A stretch of 64,000 nucleotides of DNA, from assembly GCA_016928195.1 (NCBI GenBank), contig JAFGLF010000076.1, positions 17,191 to 81,190 of the forward strand. Reading direction: 5' to 3'. This document shows, piece by piece, positions 46,629-56,298 of the stretch. Under the pieces are notes generated by a model that saw nothing but the letters and a program-made list of their open reading frames with translations, had not been told where the DNA came from and did no database searches. Source of the stretch: Elusimicrobiota bacterium (lineage in GTDB: Bacteria > Elusimicrobiota > UBA8919). Position 1 is the first letter of the stretch; every line of letters starts with the position of its first letter. The translations under genes were made by a program, and so were the position numbers.

Positions 46629-47366
46629 ATGAGAATTTTGATTACAAATGATGATGGATTATATGGTGCCGGGCTTGACCCCATAATAAACGCGATGAAA
46701 AAGCTGGGCGAGGTTTTTGTTGTTGTGCCAAATTCGCAGATGAGCGCATCCAGTCATTCAATAACTCTTCATAGACCTATACGGCTTATTCGTCAGAAAA
46801 AAAATGTTTATACAGTAACCGGAACACCTGCTGATTGTGTAAGATTTGGTGTTATGGAGATATTTAAAGGGCGGACAGATTTTATAGTTTCAGGAATAAA
46901 CGACGGAGCTAACCTTGGAGAAGACTGTATTTATTCCGGAACGGTGGCCGGAGCCAGGGAAGGTGCCATGCACGGGATTCCTTCTTTTGCAGTTTCACTT
47001 GTATCAGGTAAAAAAAGAAATTTTGGGTTTGCAGCCGATTATACTGCAAAAATAGTTAAAAAAGCATTGAAATTTGATATACCAAAATACTCTTTTTTGA
47101 ATATAAATATTCCGGATACTGACAATATAAAAGGCATGAAGGTAACCAAAATGGGGAAAAGAATTTATAATGATTATATTGAAGAAAAGACGGATCCGAG
47201 AGGATTCAAATATTATTGGTTTGCAGGAAAAGATCCCAGCGGATATACTATTAAAGATACTGATATTTTAACCTTAAATAAGAAATACATATCGATTACT
47301 CCTCTTAAGATTGACCAGACAGATTTAGCTTATTTTAGAAAGCTAAAAAGTCTACCAGTTGGTTAA
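46629..47366 (+). CDS. surE: 5'/3'-nucleotidase SurE
   Basis: MRILITNDDGLYGAGLDPI, TGTPADCVRFG, GINDGANLGEDCIYSGTVAGAREG. Confidence 0.96.
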   Translation: MRILITNDDGLYGAGLDPIINAMKKLGEVFVVVPNSQMSASSHSITLHRPIRLIRQKKNVYTVTGTPADCVRFGVMEIFKGRTDFIVSGINDGANLGEDCIYSGTVAGAREGAMHGIPSFAVSLVSGKKRNFGFAADYTAKIVKKALKFDIPKYSFLNINIPDTDNIKGMKVTKMGKRIYNDYIEEKTDPRGFKYYWFAGKDPSGYTIKDTDILTLNKKYISITPLKIDQTDLAYFRKLKSLPVG

Positions 47367-47455
47367 TTTTTGGCCTGCCCCGGTATAGTTGGGCAGGGTC
47401 CATCCCGATTCCATCCTAAATATAACTTGATACAGGCTGGTATCCCGCTTGAATA

Positions 47456-47484
47456 TTGACTTTTAACAGGAATTTTGTTAAAAT
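47456..47484 (+). promoter_or_regulatory. Sigma70-type promoter for tmk operon
   Basis: TTGACT - 17 bp - TAAAAT. Confidence 0.55.
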
Positions 47485-47594
47485 TACAAGATAGCAGTAT
47501 TGTGTCAAAATAAAGAAAAAGCGGTATAAATTCCGACGATGGAGTGGTATTTGTCATTTATCTTGAAACAGCGTATTATGTTACACGGATAGTT

Positions 47595-48227
47595 ATGAAA
47601 AAAGGTGTTTTTATAACATTAGAAGGTTCGGATGGAAGCGGTAAGTCTGTACAGGCAGGTTTGCTTATAAAGAACCTTAAGAAACTCGGATTTAATGTAG
47701 TACATACAAGGGAACCAGGCGGAACAGCCGTAGCAGAGGTGTTGAGAAAGATTTTGCTCGCTCCGAAAAACAAGATTTTCCCTCTTACCGAACTGCTGCT
47801 TTATGAAGCCAGCCGTGCCCAGCATACAGAAGAAATAATTCGACCGGCTCTTAATTCCGGCAAGATTATAATTTGCGAGAGATATTCCGACGCAAGTGTA
47901 GCATATCAGGGGTTTGGAAGAAATATGGATAAGAACATAATTTTTAGACTCAATGAAATCGCGACCTCCGGACTAAATCCGGATTTAACCATTTTTTTTG
48001 ACATGGATATAAAAAAAGGACTTGGCCGTGCAAGACGCCGTGGCAAAGACAGGCTTGAAAATGAAGATTTTGAGTTTCATAAGCGGGTTCGCAAGGGTTA
48101 TTTATGGCTTAATAAGAAATTTTCAAAGAGAATAAAAGTAATAAAAGCTAATGATACTATTGAAAATATAGCAAAAAAAATTTTTGATATCGTCTTGATT
48201 AAAATAACGCGAATACGCGCAAATTGA
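47595..48227 (+). CDS. tmk: Thymidylate kinase
   Basis: GVFITLEGSDGSGKSVQ, HTREPGGTAVAEVLR, ERYSDASVAYQG; C-terminus ITRIRAN encoded by the dyad repeat. Confidence 0.95.
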   Translation: MKKGVFITLEGSDGSGKSVQAGLLIKNLKKLGFNVVHTREPGGTAVAEVLRKILLAPKNKIFPLTELLLYEASRAQHTEEIIRPALNSGKIIICERYSDASVAYQGFGRNMDKNIIFRLNEIATSGLNPDLTIFFDMDIKKGLGRARRRGKDRLENEDFEFHKRVRKGYLWLNKKFSKRIKVIKANDTIENIAKKIFDIVLIKITRIRAN

Positions 48228-48292
48228 AAACAATTATTTGCGACCATTTGCATTAGATTAGCGACAATTCGCGTTTATGAGTGAAGCGAATT
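48204..48292. repeat. Imperfect dyad element overlapping the tmk 3' end
   Basis: AACGCGAATACGCGCAAATTGAAAACAATTATTTGCGACCATTTGCATTAGATTAGCGACAATTCGCGTTTATGAGTGAAGCGAATT-ATG. Confidence 0.9.
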
Positions 48293-49138
48293 ATGAGAAT
48301 TATCGGACATATAAAACAAATAGATATGTTTCGCGCAGCAACTGAAAGCGGAAAAATTCATTCTGCATATATTTTTGTAGGGCAATCAGGCATAGGCAAA
48401 AAACTGTTTACCTTAAAGGTTGCGCAGATGTTGAATTGTCAGGAAACAAATATAAAAAGAAGGCCTTGCGGATTATGTTCACAGTGTAAAAAAATCGAAA
48501 CCGGAACCCATCCCGACTTTATAACCATATCTGTCCTGGAGGATAAATCCTGGATTTCAATTGAACAGATAAGGGAGATGATTAAAGGTCTGCAATATGG
48601 GTCAGTAATGGGAGGATATAATATACGGGTAATTGACGAGGCACATTTAATAAAACCGGAGGCAGCAAATGCCCTTTTGAAAATACTTGAGGAACCTCCT
48701 AAAAATACAGTAGTAATTCTTATAACACCTATGCCCAAATCACTCCCGCAGACGATATTGTCAAGGAGTGCGATTGTATACTTTAATATATTCAGCGATG
48801 CTGAAATCAGGGATGAACTAAAAGATTTTAATCTTGATGAAGATGAGTTAAATTTTGTTTCTTCGTTGGCAATGGGTTCTCTGGGGAAAGCAATTGAGTT
48901 GGCTAAAGACAGAAAGTTTATTGACGAGTATAAGAATATTTTAGCTGACTTTAAGGAAGGTAAATTTGTAAACAAAAGATATGAGAGGAATGAAGCTGTT
49001 GAATTCCTTAATATGCTTGCAAGTCAGGTAAGGTTTCGGCAGCCCGAAAAGCTTGGTGTTGTATTAAAAATGAGAGATTTTATCAGAAGAAATACCAATA
49101 TAGGGTTAACGCTGGAAGTGCTGCGACTTAGCTTGTAG
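48293..49138 (+). CDS. holB: DNA polymerase III delta' subunit
   Basis: SAYIFVGQSGIGKKLFTLKVAQML, zinc-binding CGLCSQC, IDEAHLIKPEAANALLKILEEPP. Confidence 0.92.
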   Translation: MRIIGHIKQIDMFRAATESGKIHSAYIFVGQSGIGKKLFTLKVAQMLNCQETNIKRRPCGLCSQCKKIETGTHPDFITISVLEDKSWISIEQIREMIKGLQYGSVMGGYNIRVIDEAHLIKPEAANALLKILEEPPKNTVVILITPMPKSLPQTILSRSAIVYFNIFSDAEIRDELKDFNLDEDELNFVSSLAMGSLGKAIELAKDRKFIDEYKNILADFKEGKFVNKRYERNEAVEFLNMLASQVRFRQPEKLGVVLKMRDFIRRNTNIGLTLEVLRLSL

Positions 49139-49268
49139 ATACGCGAATGGACGCGAATGGAAAGAAAACGCGAATACACGCGGATGAATCTACCGGTTGG
49201 TGGACAGTTATTCGCGACTATCAGCGTTGGATTCGCGAAGATTTGCGTTTCTGAGTAAAACGAGGAGA
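49139..49268. repeat. Imperfect dyad intergenic element
   Basis: ATACGCGAATGGACGCGAATGGAAAGAAAACGCGAATACACGCGGAT ... TTATTCGCGACTATCAGCGTTGGATTCGCGAAGATTTGCGTTTCTGAGTAAAACGAGGAG. Confidence 0.9.
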
Positions 49269-49273
49269 GGAAT

Positions 49274-50059
49274 ATGCCGCTTGCTGTTGGTGTACAGGTA
49301 AGAAGAACAAAAGATATAATTTATTGTGATGCCGGATCCATTGATGTATCGATGAATTCACAGCTTTTAATTGAAACAGAAAATGGTCTGGAAACCGGTG
49401 TTGTGGTTATTCCGGAACAGATGATAGAAACGAAAAGTCCGTTGAGAAAGGTTGTCCGATTTTTCACGGAAGAAGATGCCAGGCAAATTAAAGAAAATAA
49501 AGCACATGCAAAAAAAGACCTCCCCCTGATACTTGATAAAATAGAGAAGCTGGGATTAAAAATGAATCTTTCAATGATTGAATATACATTTGAAAGAATA
49601 AAGCTGTTTATTTATTATACGGCTGAAGAGAGGGTAGATTTTAGAGAATTATTGAAAGAACTGGGGGCTGTCCTTAAAACGAGGATACAGATGGTACAGA
49701 TTGGTGTCCGGGATGAGGTTAAAATTTTGGGCTCTCTGGGCCACTGCGGACAGATATGCTGTTGTCAGCGGTTTTTGAAGGATTTTACATCCGTAACAAC
49801 GGATATGGCAAAGGATCAGAATTTGACTATTAATCCTGCAAAGATTTCCGGTGTTTGTGGGCGGTTAATGTGCTGTATAGATTATGAACATAGTTTTTAT
49901 ACCTCGGAAGGCAAAAATTATCCTGTTGCCGGTGATGAAATTAGCACTGCTAACGGTAAGGGTAAAGTCACCGGTGTAAATATTTTTAAATCGGAAGTCA
50001 CTGTTCAATTTGAAGATGGCAGGGTCAAAAAAATTAGTCCAAAAGAAGTAAAAAAATAA
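49274..50059 (+). CDS. ricT: PSP1-domain protein RicT/YaaT
   Basis: LGHCGQICCCQRFLKDF, KISGVCGRLMCCIDYE cysteine motifs. Confidence 0.92.
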   Translation: MPLAVGVQVRRTKDIIYCDAGSIDVSMNSQLLIETENGLETGVVVIPEQMIETKSPLRKVVRFFTEEDARQIKENKAHAKKDLPLILDKIEKLGLKMNLSMIEYTFERIKLFIYYTAEERVDFRELLKELGAVLKTRIQMVQIGVRDEVKILGSLGHCGQICCCQRFLKDFTSVTTDMAKDQNLTINPAKISGVCGRLMCCIDYEHSFYTSEGKNYPVAGDEISTANGKGKVTGVNIFKSEVTVQFEDGRVKKISPKEVKK

Positions 50060-50061
50060 AA

Positions 50062-51501
50062 ATGTTGAACAAATTCTATATTACCACAGCCATAGATTAT
50101 GTAAATGCCGCACCTCATATCGGGCATGCATACGAAAAGATATGTGCCGATGTAATTGCCAGATGGCATAGAATGAAAAAAGAAGATGTTTATTTTTTGA
50201 CAGGCACAGATGAGAATGCTCAGAAAAATGTTCAGGCGGCCAGGGAAGCAGGAGTTGATACTAAAATTTTTGTGGATAATAATTCTAAAAAATTCGTTGA
50301 ATTATGCAGAAAACTTAATATTTCCAATGACGATTTCATAAAGACTACTGAAGAGAGACATATCAGAGTAGCACAGTTAATTTTTAAAAGGATGTATGAT
50401 AAGGGAGATATATACAAAGGTTTTTATGAGGGATGTTATTGTGACGGCTGTGAGGGTTTTATAACCGAAAAAGAATTGAAAGATGGTAAATGTCCCGAAC
50501 ATTTGACAACTCCGAAAAATATAAAAGAGGAAAGTTATTTTTTCAGATTAAGTAAATATCAGAAGGATATCTTAAAGTTATTAGAGAAAGGTTTTGTTGA
50601 ACCCGAATCCAGAAAAAAAGAAGTTTTTAACAGGGTAAAGGAAGGTTTAAACGATTTAAGTGTAAGCAGGAAAAATGTGGAATGGGGTACGGATGTTCCG
50701 ATAGATAAAACCCATAAGATTTATGTCTGGATAGATGCTCTGGTGAATTATATTTCTGCTTTGGATTATCCTGATGGTGAATTGTTCAGGAAATACTGGC
50801 CGGCAGATATACATTTAATAGGCAAAGGAATAAACTGGTTTCATTCGGTAATATGGCCGGCAATATTAATTTCTGCAGAAATAGAACTGCCGAAGAAAAT
50901 ATTTGTTCATGGATATATCAATGTCAGCGGTCAGAAAGTCAGTAAATCTTTGGGAAATATTATTGACCCTATTGGATTGGCTGACAAATACGGAGCAGAT
51001 GCATTAAGATATTTTATGTTCCGGTATGTACCGTTTGGTCAGGACGGTGATTTTTCGGAAAAAAATTTTGCCGAGAGGTATAACAGTAATCTGGCAAACA
51101 ATCTCGGCAATCTTATATCCCGCACTTTTTCAATGGTAGAAAAATACTCACTTCAGGATATTAAAGCAGGAATAAACGAAAAAATGTCTTTAGGGAAAAT
51201 TCAGATAGGACTTGAAAAAAAATTTTCCGAAGCAATGGACAGGAATGAATTTACAGAAGCTTTGAATTTAATATGGAATGTTATCGATGAAGCAAATAAA
51301 ACAATCGATGATGAGAAGCCCTGGAAACTATATAAAACGGATAAAGAAAGATTAAAGACAGTTTTTGAAAGTCTTTTGTCTGCAATTGAAATTATTCCAA
51401 AAATGATTTTGCCGTTTATGCCTGAAACGGCGGAAAAATTGAAAAAAATGATCAAAGAAAGAAAGGTTAACGAGCCACTTTTCCCGAGAAAAGATATATA
51501 G
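50062..51501 (+). CDS. metG: Methionyl-tRNA synthetase
   Basis: YITTAIDYVNAAPHIGHAYEKICADVIAR, KVSKSLGNIIDP (KMSKS variant). Confidence 0.96.
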   Translation: MLNKFYITTAIDYVNAAPHIGHAYEKICADVIARWHRMKKEDVYFLTGTDENAQKNVQAAREAGVDTKIFVDNNSKKFVELCRKLNISNDDFIKTTEERHIRVAQLIFKRMYDKGDIYKGFYEGCYCDGCEGFITEKELKDGKCPEHLTTPKNIKEESYFFRLSKYQKDILKLLEKGFVEPESRKKEVFNRVKEGLNDLSVSRKNVEWGTDVPIDKTHKIYVWIDALVNYISALDYPDGELFRKYWPADIHLIGKGINWFHSVIWPAILISAEIELPKKIFVHGYINVSGQKVSKSLGNIIDPIGLADKYGADALRYFMFRYVPFGQDGDFSEKNFAERYNSNLANNLGNLISRTFSMVEKYSLQDIKAGINEKMSLGKIQIGLEKKFSEAMDRNEFTEALNLIWNVIDEANKTIDDEKPWKLYKTDKERLKTVFESLLSAIEIIPKMILPFMPETAEKLKKMIKERKVNEPLFPRKDI

Positions 51502-51522
51502 GCATCCCAAAGCCCTGTTATT

Positions 51523-52275
51523 ATGATTGATACGCATTGCCATCTTTTGGATAGTTCTTTTGATAAAGATAGGCAAGAAGTTATTGAACGGGCTTTTGAT
51601 AAAGGTATATCCTGCATAATTGAGATTAGCGAGGAACCGTCTTTATGGCAAAATTCGCTGAAATTATGCAGAGACTATCAAACATATAAGATTTTTTGTG
51701 CAATCGGGGTTCATCCCAACCATGCGGATAAGTATGTTGATCCATCGAGTCTAGTAGAAGATAAACTGGTTGTCGGCATTGGTGAATGCGGGTTGGATTA
51801 TTATAGAAAGTATGTTGATAGTAAAACCCAGATGGACGTGTTTGAAAGACAGCTTGAAATTGCAGAAAAGTATAAAAAACCGGTAGTGGTTCATTGTAGG
51901 AAGGCAGAAAAAGATGTTTATGAGATTTTATGCCGTCAACAAAATGTTAAAGGAGTTATTCATTGTTTTTCATCAACGCTTGAATTTGCAGAAAAATTTT
52001 TACAGATTGGTTTTTATATTGGTATAGATGCTCCCGTAACATATCCTAATGCAGGAGAGTTAAGGGAAGTTGTCAGGAAGATACCTTTGGAAAGGATATT
52101 GATAGAAACAGATTCGCCGTATCTGCCGCCGCAGCAGTATAGAGGCAAAAGAAACGAGCCTTCGTATGCAGAATTTGTTGCAGAAGAAATTGCAAGACTA
52201 AAAAAAATATCGGTTGAAACTGTTATAGAAGTCACGGATATAAATGCCGAAAAATTGTTTAAAGTAGGGGAATAA
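51523..52275 (+). CDS. tatD: TatD family DNase
   Basis: MIDTHCHLLDSSF, IGECGLDYYR, VIHCFSS, IETDSPYLPPQ. Confidence 0.95.
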   Translation: MIDTHCHLLDSSFDKDRQEVIERAFDKGISCIIEISEEPSLWQNSLKLCRDYQTYKIFCAIGVHPNHADKYVDPSSLVEDKLVVGIGECGLDYYRKYVDSKTQMDVFERQLEIAEKYKKPVVVHCRKAEKDVYEILCRQQNVKGVIHCFSSTLEFAEKFLQIGFYIGIDAPVTYPNAGELREVVRKIPLERILIETDSPYLPPQQYRGKRNEPSYAEFVAEEIARLKKISVETVIEVTDINAEKLFKVGE

Positions 52276-52278
52276 AAT

Positions 52279-52911
52279 ATGTTTAATGACATAATTAAGT
52301 TCGGCAGGGAATTACTTATTCAGGGAATCAATAATTCTCATAGCGGAAATGTCTCTGCCAGGCGTAACAACACAATATACATTACACGTCATGGCGCTCG
52401 TCTGGGAGATTTATCCTATCAGGATTTTGTTCCTGTAAATCTAAAGGACGATAAAAAAGATAAAGATGCTTCTGTTGAAATAAAAGTGCATCGTGCTATA
52501 TACCTTGCCAATCCTGAAGCCAGTGCAATAATTCATTGCCATCCGCCACATGCAATAGCACTTTCTTTGACATGTGATAGGATTATTCCGATCGATATGG
52601 AAGGCAAGTACTATCTGCCGGAGATTCCGGTCATAGATGAATGTGTCGCCGAAACCCTTCCGCAGATTCTTTCTAAACACAAGATTGCCATTGTAAAAGG
52701 ACATGGGAGTTTTGCTATTGGAAAAAATTTTGAAGAAGTATATTTAAACACTTCGGTTTGTGAAAGCATATCAAAAATAATAGTTATAAATAAAATAGTG
52801 CAGATGACTACCCGCCTGAATGATCCGCCAGCTGGCGGGGTCGGGCAGACAAATAATTCTGCCGCAGCGGATAAGTTTGTACAGACCGGACCAGAGGAAA
52901 TCAGTGGATAG
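52279..52911 (+). CDS. Class II aldolase/adducin family protein
   Basis: SGNVSARRNNTIYITRHGA, AIIHCHPPHAIALS, VKGHGSFAIG. Confidence 0.92.
   Translation: MFNDIIKFGRELLIQGINNSHSGNVSARRNNTIYITRHGARLGDLSYQDFVPVNLKDDKKDKDASVEIKVHRAIYLANPEASAIIHCHPPHAIALSLTCDRIIPIDMEGKYYLPEIPVIDECVAETLPQILSKHKIAIVKGHGSFAIGKNFEEVYLNTSVCESISKIIVINKIVQMTTRLNDPPAGGVGQTNNSAAADKFVQTGPEEISG
52824..52839. repeat. TCCGCC-N-GGCGG palindrome inside aldolase 3' end
   Basis: TCCGCCAGCTGGCGGG; encodes PPAGG. Confidence 0.8.
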
Positions 52912-53386
52912 GGAGAAGAAAGTGTTAAGAAAAGTATTCTTATGGGGCGGATTTGTTTTAGGAATTATAATTGTTTCTTTTCCATCTTTTATACTTATAG
53001 AACGTATTCGCGGGTTTAATGAGATCAAGCTAAAAAAGACAGAGAAAAAAAGGCCGCTCTCAGAAGCCGAAGCTGTTAAGAAAGAGAAATCGAAAGTTGA
53101 AAAAAAGATATCTTATCCGATAAAAACAGATAAAGGAGTTAAATTTCAGTATAAATCAAGTACTGCAAAGAAAGTTTCCGTAGCAGGTACATTTAACAAT
53201 TGGGATGGGAAAAAAGGAAAGATGTCTAAAAATGCACAGGGTATATGGGAAGCAGTTATACCTATAAAACCCGGAAAATATACATATAAGTTAAAAGCTG
53301 ACGGTGTTTGGTTCCTTGACCCTATAAATCCTGCCTCTGCCAATGACGGTAAGGGGGGACGGGTTTCTGTTTTGATTGTGGAGTAG
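52904..53386 (+). CDS. Membrane-anchored CBM48/AMPK-beta-type glycogen-binding domain protein
   Basis: VSVAGTFNNWDGKKGKMSKNAQGIWEAVIPIKPGKYTYKLKADGVWFLDP; GTG start assumed, overlapping the aldolase stop. Confidence 0.85.
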   Translation: MDREKKVLRKVFLWGGFVLGIIIVSFPSFILIERIRGFNEIKLKKTEKKRPLSEAEAVKKEKSKVEKKISYPIKTDKGVKFQYKSSTAKKVSVAGTFNNWDGKKGKMSKNAQGIWEAVIPIKPGKYTYKLKADGVWFLDPINPASANDGKGGRVSVLIVE

Positions 53387-53395
53387 AGAGATAAA

Positions 53396-54724
53396 ATGAG
53401 GAAAATAATTTTAGCTTTACTGTTTTTAATAATAAATCCGGTTTATAGTATGCAGATTTATATAAATAATGAAGAAGAAATAAAAAATATTAATGTAATT
53501 GAAACATCTACAGATTCAAAAAATATTTTTGTTATTCCATCGGATTTATTAAAAAATCTTTCTGACGAAAACAAAGAATTAATTAAAAAAATACAAAATA
53601 CCGGTCAAGCTGATTTTGTCGGGACGACATATACAGAGGTTATACTGCCGGTACTTTTTAAGGCAGAGCTTATAGAGGATGCAAAAGAACAGATAGAAAA
53701 AGGCAGATTTGTTTATTATGAAGTTTTTGGGAATGAGCCGTTGGTTTTTTATCCCTATATGGGAATTGTTTCTCAGCAAGTTTTGGAGATTCTGAGAGAA
53801 TCCGGCTATGATACTTTTATAAGTTCATCCGGTAAACAGGTTGATTTATATGATGAATTTCTGCTTCCGGAGCCTGATTTATCTCCCTGGATAGGTGTTT
53901 CAGTCCAGAAATTGGCATGGGAGTGTCTGAAACTTGCCAGGACGAGATTAGATGATTATGCGGGTTCAAAGATGTATAAGGTAGAGAAATTTAAAGCTGC
54001 TATGGGGGAACTTCGTCTTTTACAGAAACCTATATGGTTCGAAAATTATATTTCACCTGACGATAATAAAAAAAGAGAAAATGATTTATGGTTTCGTGCC
54101 GGTCTTTCAAATATTTATCGTGTTATTGGTTTTGAACCTCCTGAAGAGATTTCAGTACCGCTTTTTGTCCATCGGGAGGAATTATTTAAATCACATTTAA
54201 TTAATCTGACTACAAGCGAGTATGTTGTTTGTTTTAATGATGAAGAAGAAGATATTGTTATAAGTTCCTGTAATATTATTGCATTCGGCGTGAATAAGTC
54301 ATCAACTAATATAAGTTTTGATATAGTAATATCTTCTCAGGAATACAAAATTGTTGATATATATATTGATATGAATGGTAAGAGAAATGCAGGGAGCACA
54401 TCATTTCTTCCGGGACATAATGGTTTTACGGATTCTTTGTCTGCTTGGGAATATGCAATTTCGGTTTCCAGCACAGATGCCCAGGTATTTAGATACAATA
54501 GAAACGGTTTGCCTGTAAAAATAGGTAGTTTTTTTACGGAACAAACTCTTAAACAAGATATGATTAGGATAAGAGTTCCGGTAGATTATATAAGAGGTAA
54601 TCCGGTAAACTGGGGTTATGTAATTGCCGGTATTTTACCGTCAGGCAATATTTTTGATATTATTGGCAGTAGTGTGCCTTCCGAAGATAAGATTATTCAA
54701 ATACCGGCACTGAGGATGAAATAG
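53396..54724 (+). CDS. Secreted protein with possible GH57-like N-terminal part and C-terminal glucodextranase/DOMON-like domain
   Basis: Signal peptide; C-terminal VDIYIDMNGKRNAGSTSFLPGHNGF...SAWEYAISVS. Confidence 0.55.
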   Translation: MRKIILALLFLIINPVYSMQIYINNEEEIKNINVIETSTDSKNIFVIPSDLLKNLSDENKELIKKIQNTGQADFVGTTYTEVILPVLFKAELIEDAKEQIEKGRFVYYEVFGNEPLVFYPYMGIVSQQVLEILRESGYDTFISSSGKQVDLYDEFLLPEPDLSPWIGVSVQKLAWECLKLARTRLDDYAGSKMYKVEKFKAAMGELRLLQKPIWFENYISPDDNKKRENDLWFRAGLSNIYRVIGFEPPEEISVPLFVHREELFKSHLINLTTSEYVVCFNDEEEDIVISSCNIIAFGVNKSSTNISFDIVISSQEYKIVDIYIDMNGKRNAGSTSFLPGHNGFTDSLSAWEYAISVSSTDAQVFRYNRNGLPVKIGSFFTEQTLKQDMIRIRVPVDYIRGNPVNWGYVIAGILPSGNIFDIIGSSVPSEDKIIQIPALRMK

Positions 54725-54732
54725 GAGGATTT

Positions 54733-56229
54733 ATGGAGAACTTAAGAAAAAATTTATTTTGGACTGTTATGGTTTTGGGAATAGTTATTCTGGCATTTAT
54801 TGTTGGCAGATCACAAAGAAATCCGAATATGTCTTTAGGAATTCACACATCTGCTTCGCAGGAAGTTTTAAATTTACAGGAAGCATTTGTAAATGTTGTT
54901 GATGAACTGAAACCCGCGGTAGTTTCAATTTATACTAAACAAGTAGTAAAAGAAGTTGTTCCTTTTAATTTTTTCTTTTCAGATCCGTTTGAAAACTTCT
55001 TTGATGAATTTTTCGGACAACCTGCGCCCCAAAGAAAAAGTCCCCAGCAGAGACAGTATAGGCAAAGGGAAGTACCTGGTGCTGGCAGCGGTGTAATTAT
55101 AGATAAAGACGGGTATATACTTACAAATTATCATGTTGTGAAAAATGCAAATAAAATTACGGTTAAACTTTCCAATGATAAAGAATATTCGGGAAAGGTT
55201 ATAGGCAAGGATGCAAGGACCGATTTAGCAGTTGTTAAAATAAAACCCCGCGGCAAACTTACGGTTGCCGAACTCGGGGATTCCGATAAGATTCGTGTCG
55301 GGGACTGGGCAATTGCAATAGGCTCTCCTTTCGGGCTTGAACAAACGGTTACTGTTGGTGTCGTTTCAGCAAAAAGGCAGAATTTTGAGGTTGAAGGAAT
55401 CCGCTACAAAGATTTTATCCAAACAGATGCATCCATTAACAGAGGTAATTCCGGTGGCCCTCTGGTTAATATCCATGGTCAGGTTATCGGAATTAATACT
55501 GCGATTATCGGACCTATGGGAGGTTCAGTCGGAGTAGGGTTTGCAATACCTATAAATAATGCAAAGAAAATACTTGATCCTCTTATTACAAAAGGTAAAG
55601 TTGAAAGAGGTTTTTTGGGTGTTAAAATCGATAAGATAGACGATGTTTTTGCAAAACAATCCGGATTGAAAAGTAAAACAGGTGTTGTTGTCGTTGAGGT
55701 TATACCCGGTCTCGCAGCGGACAAAGCGGGCATAAAGAGAGGAGATATTATTCTTGAATTTGACGGAAAGAAAATTGATTCCGTAGAAAAACTTCAGGAT
55801 GTAGTTTCCGAAACAGCGCCTTCAAAAAAAGTAAAAACCGTTATCTGGCGGGATAATTCCAAAAAAACATTTTCCGTTATATTAACTGAATGGTCGGAGG
55901 ATATTGTAACTGGTAAGCCAGAATCTAAGAAAGATGAAAATACCGCAAAATGGCTGGGTCTGGAAGTAAAACAGTTTACAGACGATATGGCAGGAGAATT
56001 AGGTGTTTCGGCTAGCGAAAAAGGGGTTGTGATTGTTGAAATAGAAAGTGGTTCAAAAGCAGAAGATATGGGGCTTTATGTCGGTGATATTGTAAGAGCT
56101 ATTAATAGAAAGAAAACAACGACCATTGAAGAATTTAAATCGGCAATAGAAAAAGTATCACTTAAAGAGGGAATTCTATTTGATATAAACAGAAACGGAA
56201 GTTTAATTTACAAAACTTATATAGAGTAA
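54733..56229 (+). CDS. HtrA/DegP-family serine protease with two PDZ domains
   Basis: GAGSGVIIDKDGYILTNYHVV, TDLAVVKI, RGNSGGPLVNIHGQVIG. Confidence 0.95.
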   Translation: MENLRKNLFWTVMVLGIVILAFIVGRSQRNPNMSLGIHTSASQEVLNLQEAFVNVVDELKPAVVSIYTKQVVKEVVPFNFFFSDPFENFFDEFFGQPAPQRKSPQQRQYRQREVPGAGSGVIIDKDGYILTNYHVVKNANKITVKLSNDKEYSGKVIGKDARTDLAVVKIKPRGKLTVAELGDSDKIRVGDWAIAIGSPFGLEQTVTVGVVSAKRQNFEVEGIRYKDFIQTDASINRGNSGGPLVNIHGQVIGINTAIIGPMGGSVGVGFAIPINNAKKILDPLITKGKVERGFLGVKIDKIDDVFAKQSGLKSKTGVVVVEVIPGLAADKAGIKRGDIILEFDGKKIDSVEKLQDVVSETAPSKKVKTVIWRDNSKKTFSVILTEWSEDIVTGKPESKKDENTAKWLGLEVKQFTDDMAGELGVSASEKGVVIVEIESGSKAEDMGLYVGDIVRAINRKKTTTIEEFKSAIEKVSLKEGILFDINRNGSLIYKTYIE

Positions 56230-56235
56230 TAGAAT

Positions 56236-56298
56236 ATGAAAACGCGAATTAAAAGTAGTTATTTGTCCGCCGCGGCGGATTAATGAGTGAAACGAATA
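56236..56298. repeat. Degenerate dyad element with TCCGCCGCGGCGGA core
   Basis: ATGAAAACGCGAATTAAAAGTAGTTATTTGTCCGCCGCGGCGGATTAATGAGTGAAACGAATA-ATG; palindrome 56266-56279. Confidence 0.8.

Noticed and set aside
48439-48975. 178-aa minus-strand ORF
   Set aside because: Antisense to holB; low-complexity Ser/Leu/Ile composition typical of antisense frames.
37052-49268. Repeats as a CRISPR array
   Set aside because: Copies are dispersed singly between genes, are internally dyadic, have no regular spacers and no cas genes are present.
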